Below are positions 32,852-42,788 of a stretch of 64,000 bases of DNA, in pieces. Position 1 is the stretch's first letter. Each line of letters begins with the position of its first letter. The notes under the pieces were generated by a model. The model saw only the letters and a list, made by a program, of their open reading frames with translations. It made no database searches and was not told the DNA's origin. Origin of the DNA: Perca fluviatilis (Eukaryota; Chordata; Actinopteri; Perciformes; Percidae); contig NC_053127.1 of the NCBI RefSeq assembly GCF_010015445.1, forward strand, positions 6,574,004 to 6,638,003. Direction: 5' to 3'. The position numbers and the translations under genes are program-made.

Positions 32852-34118
32852 TGTCATGGTTTTTCCTGTTTTATTTTGTTAAATGATTCCCCGTTTCCTT
32901 GTTTACTGTCTCTTGTGTTCTGTTGCGTTTTACCCTGTTTTCATCCTTGTTTTATGTTTCAGTTTCCTTTTTCCTGTTTTATTTTGTAGTCTGTTTTCTC
33001 CCATGTCATGTATTGTTTGACTTCCTGCCTTGTGTGTTTTCCCGCCTTTGTGATTGTCTGCCCCACCCTGATGTGTTTCACCTGCCCCTCGTTTCACCCT
33101 TGTTAACTTGGGTATTTAGTCTCTGTGTTGTCTTTGTCTGTTGTCAGATCATTAGGCTCGTTCAAGATGAACTGCGCCTCGCCTGTAAAGTAGACGAGAG
33201 CAGGCGGCAGCAGCAGGGGGCGGTGACAAAAGTCCGCTCTCAAGTCGGACAGTTTTCCAGCTGACTCCAGCAGCCTTCAGGCTGAACAGGAAGTGACAGA
33301 AACACGGTGGTCCGATTCCGATTTAATAAAATGTTATCAGACCCCTATATCAGCTCCTACACAGTCTCCAGTTGTTTTTATTATGACAAAGTAGCTGTCA
33401 AAATTCTCTACATGCGATCTGTTGCTGATTTTAATAAACAACAGACTGTAGGTGATCTGTGTAATCTGAACAGATTTAGTCTCTCTGACTTTTAAACACA
33501 ACTATCAGCCACACAACATGTGTTCTGTACAGAATAAGCTTTTAAATCAGACAAATCACAGTTAAAATCCCTCCGATTGAAAATCAATAAAAAGTTTATA
33601 TAAAACGTCATCATGTTGAGTCGATTCTGAACCAATCAGCTGTTTGATCAGCTGAGAGGCCGGCGTTTCCCAGCATGCCCTGGGTCCACCTGCGTCCGCC
33701 CTGGCTCTTGCAGTTGGTGAAAAGCCTGCGTACCTGCGCTCTCAGAACTGCGCGCCCCTCTGGTCTCGGCGATTATCGTTGCCCACGTGTGCATGACGTC
33801 AGAGCAAGTCGGGATCAAGTCGGACACAAATCTAACCGGCATGCATTGGGCGCCGATCGCCGGTGATCGATTCTGCGCAGATCTGGCTCATCTCGAACGA
33901 GCCTATTGTGTGTGTAAGCCTACCCCCTTTGTCTCGGTGTGCCAGTTTATTTTTGAATGCCTGGTCTTTTGGTTCCTCAACGATTTTTGGTACCTTTTTT
34001 GCCTACTTTCTTCAGGACTCCTTTTGTTGTATCGCTTCTTTATTTTATTAAATCCTCAATCTCACCACTGCCATGTTGTCTTTGCATTTTTGGGTCTGCC
34101 ATTTCCCTAATCGTAACA
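32852..34118 (+). mobile_element. Solo LTR of a Tf1/sushi-type element, split by insertion
   Basis: It begins TGTCATGGTTTTTCC and ends AATCGTAACA, with TTTGC (32847-32851) and TTTAC (34119-34123) as a 5-bp duplication with one mismatch. It contains TATTTAG at 33114-33120 and TTGTCAGATCATT at 33141-33153, the same promoter and primer-site arrangement as in the 54393-57308 LTRs. The 751-bp transposon at 33154-33904 interrupts it. Without the insertion the LTR is about 513 bp. No internal region follows, so it is a recombination product. A poly-A-type TTATTAAA occurs at 34044-34051. Confidence 0.7.
33154..33904. mobile_element. 751-bp DNA transposon nested in the LTR
   Basis: The termini AGGCTCGTTCAAGATGA and (inverted) AGGCTCGTTCGAGATGA differ at one base. 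ATT is duplicated (33151-33153, 33905-33907). Removing the element and one ATT restores the continuous word GATCATTGTGTGTG, typical of this LTR. A 3-bp duplication suggests PIF-Harbinger or CMC-type transposition, but ATT is not the usual TWA. Frames at 33648-33866 have no recognisable motif. Confidence 0.75.
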
Positions 34119-34123
34119 TTTAC

Positions 34124-34412
34124 AAACAGTTACCTATTTACACATCCAGCCGACACAAAGCAACATGATCATAAGTTTGAAATGCTTCTCCCGTGTCCAC
34201 CAGTTAAATGTAAGTCCAATATTAGTGTCCTTTGCCCTTTTACACCTACTTCGTTTGGTCCAAACCTTTGGACTTTTCAGTTTGTATCCGAACCAAAATT
34301 ACAGGTGTGAAAGCAGAACATACCCCAGTTCAGACAGCCGAACCTTCGTCTAACGAAAAGAGGTGATGTCGGTCAGGATCAAATTGAACCATGGTTTGGT
34401 TTGTTTTCTTGT
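34124..34412. other. Unassigned, possible MITE flank
   Basis: CCGAACCAAAATTACAGG at 34287 and TTCGGACCAATTACAGGAAG at 36864 lie on the two sides of the 2.4-kb hAT. They may be parts of one earlier element that the hAT split. Confidence 0.35.
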
Positions 34413-34909
34413 GTGAAAACCAGGGCTGTAGTCAAGTCCATCTTTGTCCAGTCCAAGACCAGGACTAGTCGAGACCAAGTCCAAAGAGGTTCGAGTCCAA
34501 GTCAAGGCTGAGTCTAAAGCCCAGTTTAGACCAAAAATTCGCGACAAGAGGAGTTGAAACTTGCAACGTGTTGAAACTTGCGACGTCTTGCAACGGGTCG
34601 GTCTGCAGCGTTCTGAAACCTGCCAGTTCACACCAATGAGATGAGACGAGCCGGTGTATCATGTCCATAGCAACCGCTCTATGTACTTCCGTCCTAACTT
34701 CCGGCTTTTAGGCTTTTTTGTAACTAAATATATCATTTGTTTCATCTAAATATGAATGTGGATAACGTTAGTGAGACGCTTGCTACAGTTACATTTCTAG
34801 TGATGAATCGGCAAAAACACGTTTTATTTCTCTGATTCACGGGGCGTTCCCTCTCTTCAGTAACTCTCTAGCTCGCTTAAAGAGTAACTACCATTATTTT
34901 CAATCTGGG

Positions 34910-35760
34910 CCCCATTTCCCCATGCATTTTTGTTCACACCGCAAGTCTTAATGCTTAATTTGGATTTATTGCTCAGATCCGATTTTTTTGTTTGGCTGTT
35001 CACATTACCTTTTAAAAATGTGACTTACGTATATCAGATTCCAGTGTGAACTATTTGCTGTTTCGAACTGACCCGCATGCGCAAAAGAACAATAACAATG
35101 ACATCAGATGCAGCACGCTGTTGCATTAAAGTTAAGGATGTTACGGAGGAAGTAAGCATTTTCGCTTTTATTTCAAAATGTTTGTGTAATGGCAGCCGTA
35201 ACATTAATGAACAGGTGCTGAGGAGAAGAAGAATGAAGAGAAAGCGAGCCAAATTGGCTATTTTGGCCTAACCCTAACCCGTTTGCTTTTTTTTTTTTAA
35301 ACTGAGCGGTCACGGTATGATCCTTCTAGTTTTGATTGAAGTATCTCCCCATACACTAATTATGTCTAACAACTCACTCTCCATCCATTTACTGGCTCCA
35401 TGACTGTTCCCCATTGTTAAGGCCTAGTCAAGTTTTTAATTGTACTGTCTGTGTCTAGGGCTAACTCCCACCGGTGCATAATTGGGACAAATGTCGATGT
35501 AGATTGACATAAAAGTCACCTAAAATTTGCCTTATTTGTTCACACTGCGGCCGCATTGAAAAAAAATCAGACTTAGGTCTGATTTAGGACCACATATGGA
35601 AGTGGTCTAAATCTGATTTAAAAAACTCAGATCTGGGCAAGATTTGAGTGTTCACACTACTTCTGAAGAAGTCTGACCTGGTCACTTCACCCCAAAAAAA
35701 TCTGATTTGATCCACTTTTGCCTGCAGTATGATCGTAGCCTAATTGACTGATGTGACCAA
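34910..35760 (+). repeat. Repeat with TTCACAC words inside the hAT nest
   Basis: Repeated TGTTCACAC/GTGTTCACAC and CAGATCCGATTT / CAGATCTGGGC words occur near both sides. The frame at 35077-35271 ends in a basic RRRRMKRKRAK tail and has no identified domain. The element's termini are not resolved; the ACTGCAGGCAAAAGTGGATC sequence (minus strand, about 35710-35730) may be one of them. Confidence 0.35.
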
Positions 35761-36100
35761 ATCTCTTTAAATTCGGTCCAGTATTGAGCGAGAACGCAAT
35801 AACGGGCTGGCGAGGACCGAGCTTCAATGTAACCTAATGGAGCCATTGTGGACCTTGCTTTTTGTCCAATAAAAGTGATTTTATTTTATTTTTTCTGACA
35901 GGCTCAGATTGTTACTAAAAGTGTTTGACAACATTATCGATCTCAGGACGGGACTTTTTGTCTGAAGACAGCGGTGTGGAGAGTGAAACTCGAGACGAGA
36001 AAAAATGCAACCAGTGTACCACCTTTTCCCTGCATTGACAACAATAAAACCTTGGAACGGCACTGGATCCTGTGTTTAAATGTGCACACCACATCAGATG

Positions 36101-36398
36101 TTCAGTGACAACAGATTCTCACACCAAACTCGTAAAATAAGGACGTTTGGTCAGGAGACTTTCTCGTTCTTATTGACGCTAAAAGTCTCCTTTAGCGTTT
36201 CAAGTAAAAGCGCTTGGTCGGCACTATTGCCATCCCTTTTGACGCGCTTGGTCGGGACTATTAAAAGGTTGTACGGTTCCGGGACTCTCCCCGGTGCGTT
36301 ACACAAACACGCTGAAGGGCGCCTTTTTTCGTCGCTGACAGCCACTGTCCAAACGTACTTATTTTACGAGTTCGGAATGAGAACGGGCTGTCAGTGAA
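36101..36398. mobile_element. 298-bp MITE with about 50-bp inverted termini
   Basis: The left terminus TTCAGTGACAACAGATTCTC and the inverted right terminus TTCACTGACAGCCCGTTCTC are followed on both sides by CGAACTCGTAAAATAAG-like sequence and ACGTTTGG. It is inserted in the 34421-36838 hAT. Words such as TTGACGCT, CTCCTTTAGCG and GTCGCTGACA recur at 50470-50520 and 53385-53470, so those may be relatives. The target duplication is unresolved. Confidence 0.6.
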
Positions 36399-36846
36399 CC
36401 AACACCATCAGCACTTAAGAGTTTTTTCAATGATCATTTTGGTTTATTATTTGTAATGATAAAAAAGGAAGTACATAGTACAACACTATAGGATCAAATT
36501 AAGTCTAATTATTTACTTTAAGTATAACAATTTCACTTAAGTCATGATTGAGGTATATGCCAGGCATAAACCAGGCGACCAATGCTAGTGCTTGTTCTAG
36601 ATGGATTTTGAATTAAACCAATACCTGTTTTCTGAACAAGCGCGCCTCATTAATGGTTTTGTTTTGAAGAAGGAAGTTATTTTCGAAAAAAAAAAGCATA
36701 TATTGCTGGACTAGAATATTTGGCGAGTCCAATGGCCGAGGCTGAGAGAAAAGTCTGAGTCCAAATACCAACGAGTCCAAGACGAGTCAGACACAATAGA
36801 AAAACGTTTCGAGTCCGGACTCGAGTACTACAGCCCTGGTGGAAAC

Positions 36847-37378
36847 ATTTTGTGAATGGTTCGGATTTTCGGACCAATTACAGGAAGGTTCTGTTAGGCT
36901 ATGGTCAAAAAAAGAAAAAACAATGCAACAAAACAAAATGAGCCACTGTAGCAACATGAGGAGAGGAGGATTTATAAAGAGTCAGCAGAAAAACTCACAA
37001 AAATTCAGACACTCACACATTCAATTATTTCCCAAGAGGATGAGAGAGCCTCTACAAACCAATCAATGTCAAGTATAGGGAGACCCAGCTCACGTAGGTG
37101 AGTATGTCATGGACTGTAGCGTGCTTGCATAATTGCAATGTGAAACCAAAACCAAAGATCCTCTATACTAAAAATGGTACCATACCAATGGCATGAAACG
37201 GTACACCCTTCCTGTCTCCTAATGGGCGTGGCCTCATTTGAAAGTGTGGTGAACGCCATGTGGATGGATGAAAAGTGATTTGTATAATATATTAATATTT
37301 TCTTTTAGCTTATCTGTGTTGCCAGATCTGGCGAGAGTTTGTTCCTGTGACAGAAACAGGTCTCAAATTTTTTTTCCG
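36847..37378. other. No gene recognised
   Basis: A-rich around 36905-36945. The frame at 36839-37078 is low-complexity. Confidence 0.45.
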
Positions 37379-37893
37379 GTAATACTTTACTTGAAGGTGT
37401 CTACAAAAGAGTGACATGACACTGTCATGAAACATGAACCCTAACCCTAAGTTGTCATGACAAAAACCGAATGACACTTAATGACAGAAGCGTTATGTCA
37501 TAAACATTTATGACTTGTTTATAATGTTTATGACACGTTCATGACAGTGTCATGTCACAATTATGTACACTACCGGTCAAAAGTTTGGGGTCACTTAGAA
37601 ATTTCCATTCCACTCTATTACAGACAGAATACCAGCTGAGAGCAACAATGTTCCAAAGGCAAATTCTGTTTACTAATCTGATATCATTTTAAAAAACTAA
37701 CTGAGAAAACATTGGAGAACCCTTTTGCAATTATGTAAGCACATAATGCAATCTGCAAACTGCTGCCCTGATTTAAAAAAACAGTGCAACTGATCTCAGC
37801 TGGTATTCTGTCTATAATGGAGTGGAATGGAAATTTCTAAGTGACCTTAAACTTTTGACCGGTAATGCAGATGCCTTGAAGTAAAGTGTAACC
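37379..37893. mobile_element. MITE with GTCATGACA words, host of a Tc1 MITE
   Basis: The left end GGTAATACTTTACTTGAAGG and the inverted right end GGTTACACTTTACTTCAAGG match at 16 of 20 positions. The interior is rich in ATGACA/TGTCAT and contains CCCTAACCCTAA at 37439-37450. It is interrupted at 37567-37867. Confidence 0.65.
37567..37867. mobile_element. 301-bp Tc1-like MITE
   Basis: The termini CACTACCGGTCAAAAGTTT and (inverted) CATTACCGGTCAAAAGTTT continue as GGTCACTTAGAAATTTCC and TAGACAGAATACCAGCTGAG, giving inverted repeats of about 75 bp. The left flank is TA (37565-37566) and the right is CA (37868-37869), a mutated TA. The CCGGTCAAAAGTTT terminus is characteristic of Tc1-group elements in fish. 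No transposase is present. Confidence 0.85.
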
Positions 37894-38514
37894 AAATTTT
37901 CTCCTGATGTGTCCGTCTGAAAAATGCTATTTTAGAGTCAGAACTTTCTGGAGATATGTGGCTTGTGAAAAATGGCTCAAATATTTGCTTGACTATGGGG
38001 CGAAAGAATCACTCATAATCCGTGTTCATGTTCACTTCTCCGATTGGAATCAACCCACTCAGGACCTGCTGCTAGTCTCCTAAAGAGGCGTGGCAGTTTT
38101 AGAGTCCACGTGACACAGATACAGGAAACTACTCTGAGTTGGGGCGCCAAAACTAAGCGGATCAAATGTTACAATATAACAAAAACGTGAACGATGGTTG
38201 AGATCATCAGGTGTGAAAGGGACCCCAGTTTTCTTTTTTGTTTCCACCAAATCCTGAGAGCAAATATTTTGTTTATAAGCTCCTCCACTACATTCACCAG
38301 CTAGCAACCTTATTTATCAGTCTGGGCAGAGCTTTTTTTCTTGCTAGCAGCTGCCTGCTACAACTGAAAATGACGTTTAAACTATCAAGTTCTAGCATAT
38401 AAAGCTGATTTTCAATTCATTTTCAATTATCAATCCATCCATCTATCGCCATACGCTTATCCTGGGTCGGCTACAATAAACTGGGATAGTACGAAGCCAT
38501 GCATTGCCCTTCAC
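37894..38514. other. No gene recognised
   Basis: Mostly unique. ATCCATCCATCTATCGCCATA at about 38432-38452 followed by CGCTTATCCTGGGTCGG resembles a common teleost repeat word, but no element borders are visible. Confidence 0.4.
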
Positions 38515-38518
38515 CTAA

Positions 38519-39003
38519 ATGTGCTCATATTATGCTTTTTTGCTTTTCCCCTTTCCATTATAGTGTTATATATATATTTTTGTGCATGTTATAGGTTTAC
38601 AAAGTGAAAAAGCCCAAAGTCCCCCCCAAAGGGACTTACCATCTCCAACAGAAAACACTGTTCACAAACTTTACTTCAGAGACGAATGTGGGTCACTTTG
38701 TAACACACGTTATAATGCTCGCCTAGCTGCTAGCGTGGCACGCCCATACTCTGCTTCTGACTGGCTAGTAGTCCTTACCTAGGTACTGCTCATGTGCAAC
38801 TCCCAACAAAGATGGAACAGAAGTGAGATGTCTCACTCTGTAGCTAAAACAGAGAGATCAACACACAGGGTGAAAAGAGGAGCTGCAGCAATGTGCAGCA
38901 CAACAAATCAATGGTGTTTTCTGAAAATTAAACCACATGAACATAATCTGGTACAACCTCTAAATACAATTACGAACCTGAAAATGAGCGTAATATGAGC
39001 ACT
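38519..39003. mobile_element. 485-bp TTAA-target MITE
   Basis: The termini are ATGTGCTCATATTATGCT and (inverted) AGTGCTCATATTACGCTC. The right flank is TTAA (39004-39007) and the left is CTAA (38515-38518), one mutation away. The two frames inside (38582-38782, 38792-38998) are repeat-borne. It belongs with the other TTAA-target elements in this window. Confidence 0.75.
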
Positions 39004-39007
39004 TTAA

Positions 39008-40135
39008 CATACCGAGGGATGAGAGGTAAGGAAAGAAGAGGATGTTTGGTCAGGTGAGAGATAATGGAGGGAGTGAAGGCAGAGGAGAGGCGGACAGACA
39101 GACCCAAGAGATGAGTGGATAGGAGGAAGAAGGAATGAAGGAAGTAAGAAAAATCTTCTGAGGAGCAAAGTTTGCTGCAATCCTGCTGCAATACTTCCTC
39201 ATCCCTTTGTTGTTGATGTGTTTCGGTATGAATTTTTCAGACGAGCAGGGGAGCAGCTCTGATACGAGGGTTACGGCTGACAAGATGACAATTTTTTGAT
39301 TGACTGCTGATCAAAGAAGGTTTAACGTTGCAGCCAATCATATATTGAGGGCGACAAGATGGATGGAAGCGCAGACCTTATTACAAATGCTTGGCTTGTT
39401 TCTGAAGAGTTTGGGTGTACAGTGGAGTGCGTGTACTTAAAATCAAAACATCAAATGTTTCAATTTTTTACCAGGATACATTTTTTTTTAAACCGACATT
39501 CACAGGCAGGTTCTGTAGATACCCAGATAGCCTTGAAACAGCCGACCAGCTTCAGTCGAGCAGCCGGCTCGGATCGATGCCAGCTCTCAAACAGCAGTCG
39601 GCCTGTCAGACCTCTTTCCAGTCGGTGGACTTTTGCTAACCTCCACCTTGAAATAGCCCGCTGCCATCATGCCCCTGTGTAGCAGAGCAGATGAAGTCCC
39701 AGTCGGCCAGTCTGTCTGCACACTCGAGCATGGTGATAACTCCAGACAGCTGGCTGCCTTTGCTTCCTGCTCACGCCGCACTGCCTCTTGCCCTCGCCAT
39801 CCCCACTGCTGCTGCTGTAATGACGGCAGACCTTAAAACCTCATGATGAGGGAGGCCTCCAAACTCAGTGGAAAAAGAGGTACGGCTAAAGATAGAATGC
39901 TGGGATTGGAAACAGCAACGTTTAGAGCCGGCTGGCGCTATACGCCTACTACACAAGTTACGTACAGTACGGCCCTACCTTCCCCTTCATGTCAAAGCAG
40001 GTGTCACTGCTTACAACTTCAGCGAGAGAATGAAGCGAAACTACTTTGGTCACGAAAAGACAAGAAATGAAATTAGCATTAGAGTGAATTGCAAGGGAAC
40101 AACAATCAGATAAACTTGTGTTCTCTCCCCTCGTA
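39008..40135. other. No gene recognised
   Basis: Several frames of 61-107 codons (39359-39682, 39415-39639, 39843-40113) overlap each other on both strands. None shows a domain I can name. Purine-rich at 39010-39150. Confidence 0.4.
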
Positions 40136-40785
40136 GTCTCGCATTGCCAGACCCGTCTCCACAGCGCGGACGGGCCGGCTACATCGCACGCGTAATGTAT
40201 GCACACCGCACTACACTTCCAATATAATCAATGAAACTGGCTGCACCGGGCATGAGAGCAGCACGTAAGTGGTGCGTATGCACTGCGGAGATCGGCTCTA
40301 CAAACTTAAAAATAGGACAGTTTTCTATTTATATTTTTTACACGAGGTGTGTGTGGCCCTTTTACGCAGAAATGGATGGAATGGATGGTCTATATTTCTT
40401 TTAAATTAAACTACCGGTATACAGGAAACGATTTAATGACAAAGTCAATGAGAGTATTGGGCGTTTGCGTTTTGAGAGTTTCTGTTTTTGGTTCTTGTTT
40501 CCCTCACCTGCGTCATTTCTTAACAGCTGTCAGTAGATTGCCGCTTCACGGTGCTGTGCCGGCACCAAAAAAACTGAAGAAACAACAATACCAAAGCAGA
40601 AGCTCAATGTTTCGCCTCGGACTCGTGCAATCCTACGCCGTGTGTGCGCTGCATGTGGAACCAGTTACAAAGTTATATTCCGCGGCACATCCTCTCTGCC
40701 TACGGTCCGCATACATGACGCGTTCAATGTAGCCAAGACGTGAGACTGGTCTGGCTACATCCCCTAAGTATTCTGGGGGAGCATG

Positions 40786-41027
40786 CCTATGTTCCCACAT
40801 TTCTAAGATTTTTGTTTTTCCACTATGTTTCCACATTTCCTTTTTCATAAATTTGTATCAGATTTAATCCCCCTTTCTCCCAATTCGGTAGTCAATTACA
40901 GCCAACCTATTATCCAGTAGCAATGGACTACAGATGGAATGTAACCCTAACCCTAACCCTAACCCTAACACAGGGCCTAATTTTCAGTAAAAAAAAAAAC
41001 AAATCTTAGAAATGTGGGAACATAGGG
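40786..41027. repeat. Hairpin-ended MITE carrying telomere-like DNA
   Basis: The left arm CCTATGTTCCCACATTTCTA (from 40786) and the inverted right arm CCTATGTTCCCACATTTCTA (ending 41027) are identical over 20 bp and continue into AGATTTxTxTTTTT. The space between is about 170 bp and includes (TAACCC)4. Confidence 0.75.
40942..40969 (+). repeat. Interstitial telomere-like (TAACCC)4
   Basis: Four perfect TAACCC units plus TAAC, lying inside the hairpin-ended element. Vertebrate telomeres consist of this hexamer. Confidence 0.95.
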
Positions 41028-41190
41028 TTCTGGGACCATTGGGCTGTGGGCCCATTGGGCTGACCCCTAACGCTCTGGCTTGTTTATATTTCTTTAAACC
41101 AATCACAACCATGCTGGCTGGTGCTAAGACCCGATAGCGAGAGGGTGGGGACATCAGGCGTGTGGGCGACGCGCCTGATGTCAGGCTTTA

Positions 41191-41860
41191 TCCCAGTAAT
41201 GTACTAGCCTCGTGAGAGCGTCCTGATCTCGCGAGCTCCAGTTTTCCACTCGCAGATCAGTCTGGCATCTTGAGATAGAGAAAAGTTTGAGCCGTTAGCC
41301 AAACGACCGGGCCAATCAGCGTTGGTTTTGAGGTGGGTTAGGTGGTGATAGACAGATGGTTTATCCAATCAGCTAACCAGTATTTTCAGACAGCGGTCCG
41401 GGAACCTGAAATGGTGTATTTTATTCCTAAATTCTTGTTACACAAACGGCAAATATCCTTTACCGACATGTTGCTTGCTTGCTGAGCTAACAAGCTATGC
41501 TTTGCCTGCAGCAGCAGGGTCGGCGGGTTGGTGTTATTTTTCATACGCTTCGTGGATCTGATTGGTTGATTTGGCCCGTCTATCACCAACATAGGTGATA
41601 GACAGATGGTTCATCCAATCAGCTAACCAGTATTTTCGCCCCTTCCCAAAAGTTCTCCAACGGAAAGTTCCCAGATGGATATGCCGAGCAAATGCGAAGC
41701 AATCCATCTGGCGGAGTCAGGTTATTAATGTACTTCCGTTGAGCCAGAATTCTCCACTTCAAGATGTGCTAGCTTGCAGTGCATCTCTTGGTCTGTCTGT
41801 GTCTTGCTTACAGCGACTTCCAGGGCTTACGTTCTTGACATAAGTGAGAGTGAAATACTT
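41191..41860. repeat. Repeat region with 43-bp direct repeats
   Basis: GTGATAGACAGATGGTTTAT at 41346 and GTGATAGACAGATGGTTCAT at 41596 begin two 43-bp direct repeats that differ at one position and lie about 250 bp apart. TAGCCTCGTGAGAGCGTCC at 41206 looks like a MITE terminus of a further family. The frames at 41386-41592 and 41595-41843 are not recognised. Confidence 0.5.
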
Positions 41861-42166
41861 ATTTATTTAGTTCGATAAACGCCAGCAGGCAACGGTGTTG
41901 AAAAAACTGCAGCTCGGAAAAGATAACCACGTCGCCTGTGAACATGCATTCTGTAGCTGTGTAGGTTTTATTTGACTAATTTGAGACATGAAGCTGCAGC
42001 CTAGCCTATAGGCTTATGTTTACATTGTATAGCCAAAGCTAATTGTATAATATTGTGACGACCGGACTTATTACAAGGCTGCACAGCCAAGACTCTGTGT
42101 CATATTTTATTTTCTACAATTTCTCATTTATTTATTAAATATTGTATTTAATAAATATTGTTTGTT
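41861..42166. other. No gene recognised
   Basis: AT-rich; imperfect palindrome TTTATTAAATATTGTATTTAATAAA at 42129-42153. Confidence 0.45.
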
Positions 42167-42333
42167 GGGGTGACCTCTAGCTCACCGAGTAGAGTGTGCG
42201 CCCCATGTGGGCTGAGTCCTTGGCAGCGGCCGAGGTTTGGAGTCCGACCCACGGCCCTTTGCTGCTTGTCGTTCTCTTTCCTGTTTTCAAGCTGTCCTGT
42301 CAATTGAATGCCATAAAAGCCCCACCCAAAAAT
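42167..42333 (+). mobile_element. tRNA-derived SINE, plus strand
   Basis: CTAGCTCACCGAGTAGAGTG (42178-42197) fits an A box and GGTTTGGAGTCC (42234-42245) a degenerate B box. CGGCCCTTTGCTGC follows, then a CT-rich part and a CATAAAAGCCCCACCCAAAA tail. It is the same family as 17375-17553 but more diverged. Confidence 0.7.
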
Positions 42334-42458
42334 GGTTTGTTCCATACTCATACTCACTGTACAGGTCTACTTAGTCTTAGACCATTAGATGAACTAAACT
42401 ATTTTAAAGGAGGGAGGATTGTAGTGGCTCATGGCTCACTGGTTAGGTAGGAAGCAAA

Positions 42459-42500
<42 letters not shown>

Positions 42501-42784
42501 TTACTGGGAGGGAAGGGAGATAGAAATCACACAAAACAACAAAAATAGGTACTGACTGTAGGAACCTGCCATTTTCACTGTGTCCTTGGGGTTACTGATA
42601 GAGCTCTGTTGCTGTGTCGGCAGAGTCTGAAGGTGAGTGGTGTCAAGGAAAAAACAAGAACACATAGAAGACAAAGAACATCCAACAAACAAACAAAAAG
42701 CTAAACTGACAAGATCACATTACTGTCACCCTAAAGACTAACGCAAATTAAGTTAGTAACTCAAGGAGGCTAACCTAGCTTACC
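42334..42784. other. No gene recognised; (GT)n at 42461-42499
   Basis: A (GT)n run of about 39 bp. Otherwise unique-looking sequence. Confidence 0.6.
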
Positions 42785-42788
42785 TTAA

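Larger units (their letters stand above)
34421..36838. mobile_element. 2.4-kb hAT element containing further insertions
   Basis: The left end CAGGGCTGTAGTCAAGTCC and the reverse-complemented right end CAGGGCTGTAGTACTCGAGT match. They are flanked by GTGAAAAC (34413-34420) and GTGGAAAC (36839-36846), one mismatch. Both ends are rich in GAGTCCAAG words. The interior contains at least three unrelated repeats (34520-34690, 34910-35760, 36101-36398). No hAT transposase motif was seen. Confidence 0.75.
40136..41190. repeat. Composite of nested MITE fragments
   Basis: TAGTCTCGCATTGCCAGACC at 40135-40154 is a MITE-3 right end. Within 40168-40735, GGCCGGCTACATCGCACGCG and the inverted right arm TTGGCTACATTGAACGCG, then ATGTATGC on both sides, form inverted termini of about 36 bp of another element. 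A hairpin element follows at 40786-41027. From 41085 to 41190 a MITE-3-like body (TTTCTTTAAACCAATCACAA) resumes. The 127-residue frame at 40349-40732 falls inside the 36-bp-TIR element and has no identified domain. Confidence 0.5.

Noticed and set aside
32899..33264. 121-codon hydrophobic frame
   Set aside because: It lies in the T-rich U3 part of a solo LTR and continues into the nested transposon.
40942..40969. Evidence for a chromosome end or fusion point
   Set aside because: Only four hexamers, enclosed by inverted arms of a repeat and not at a sequence boundary.
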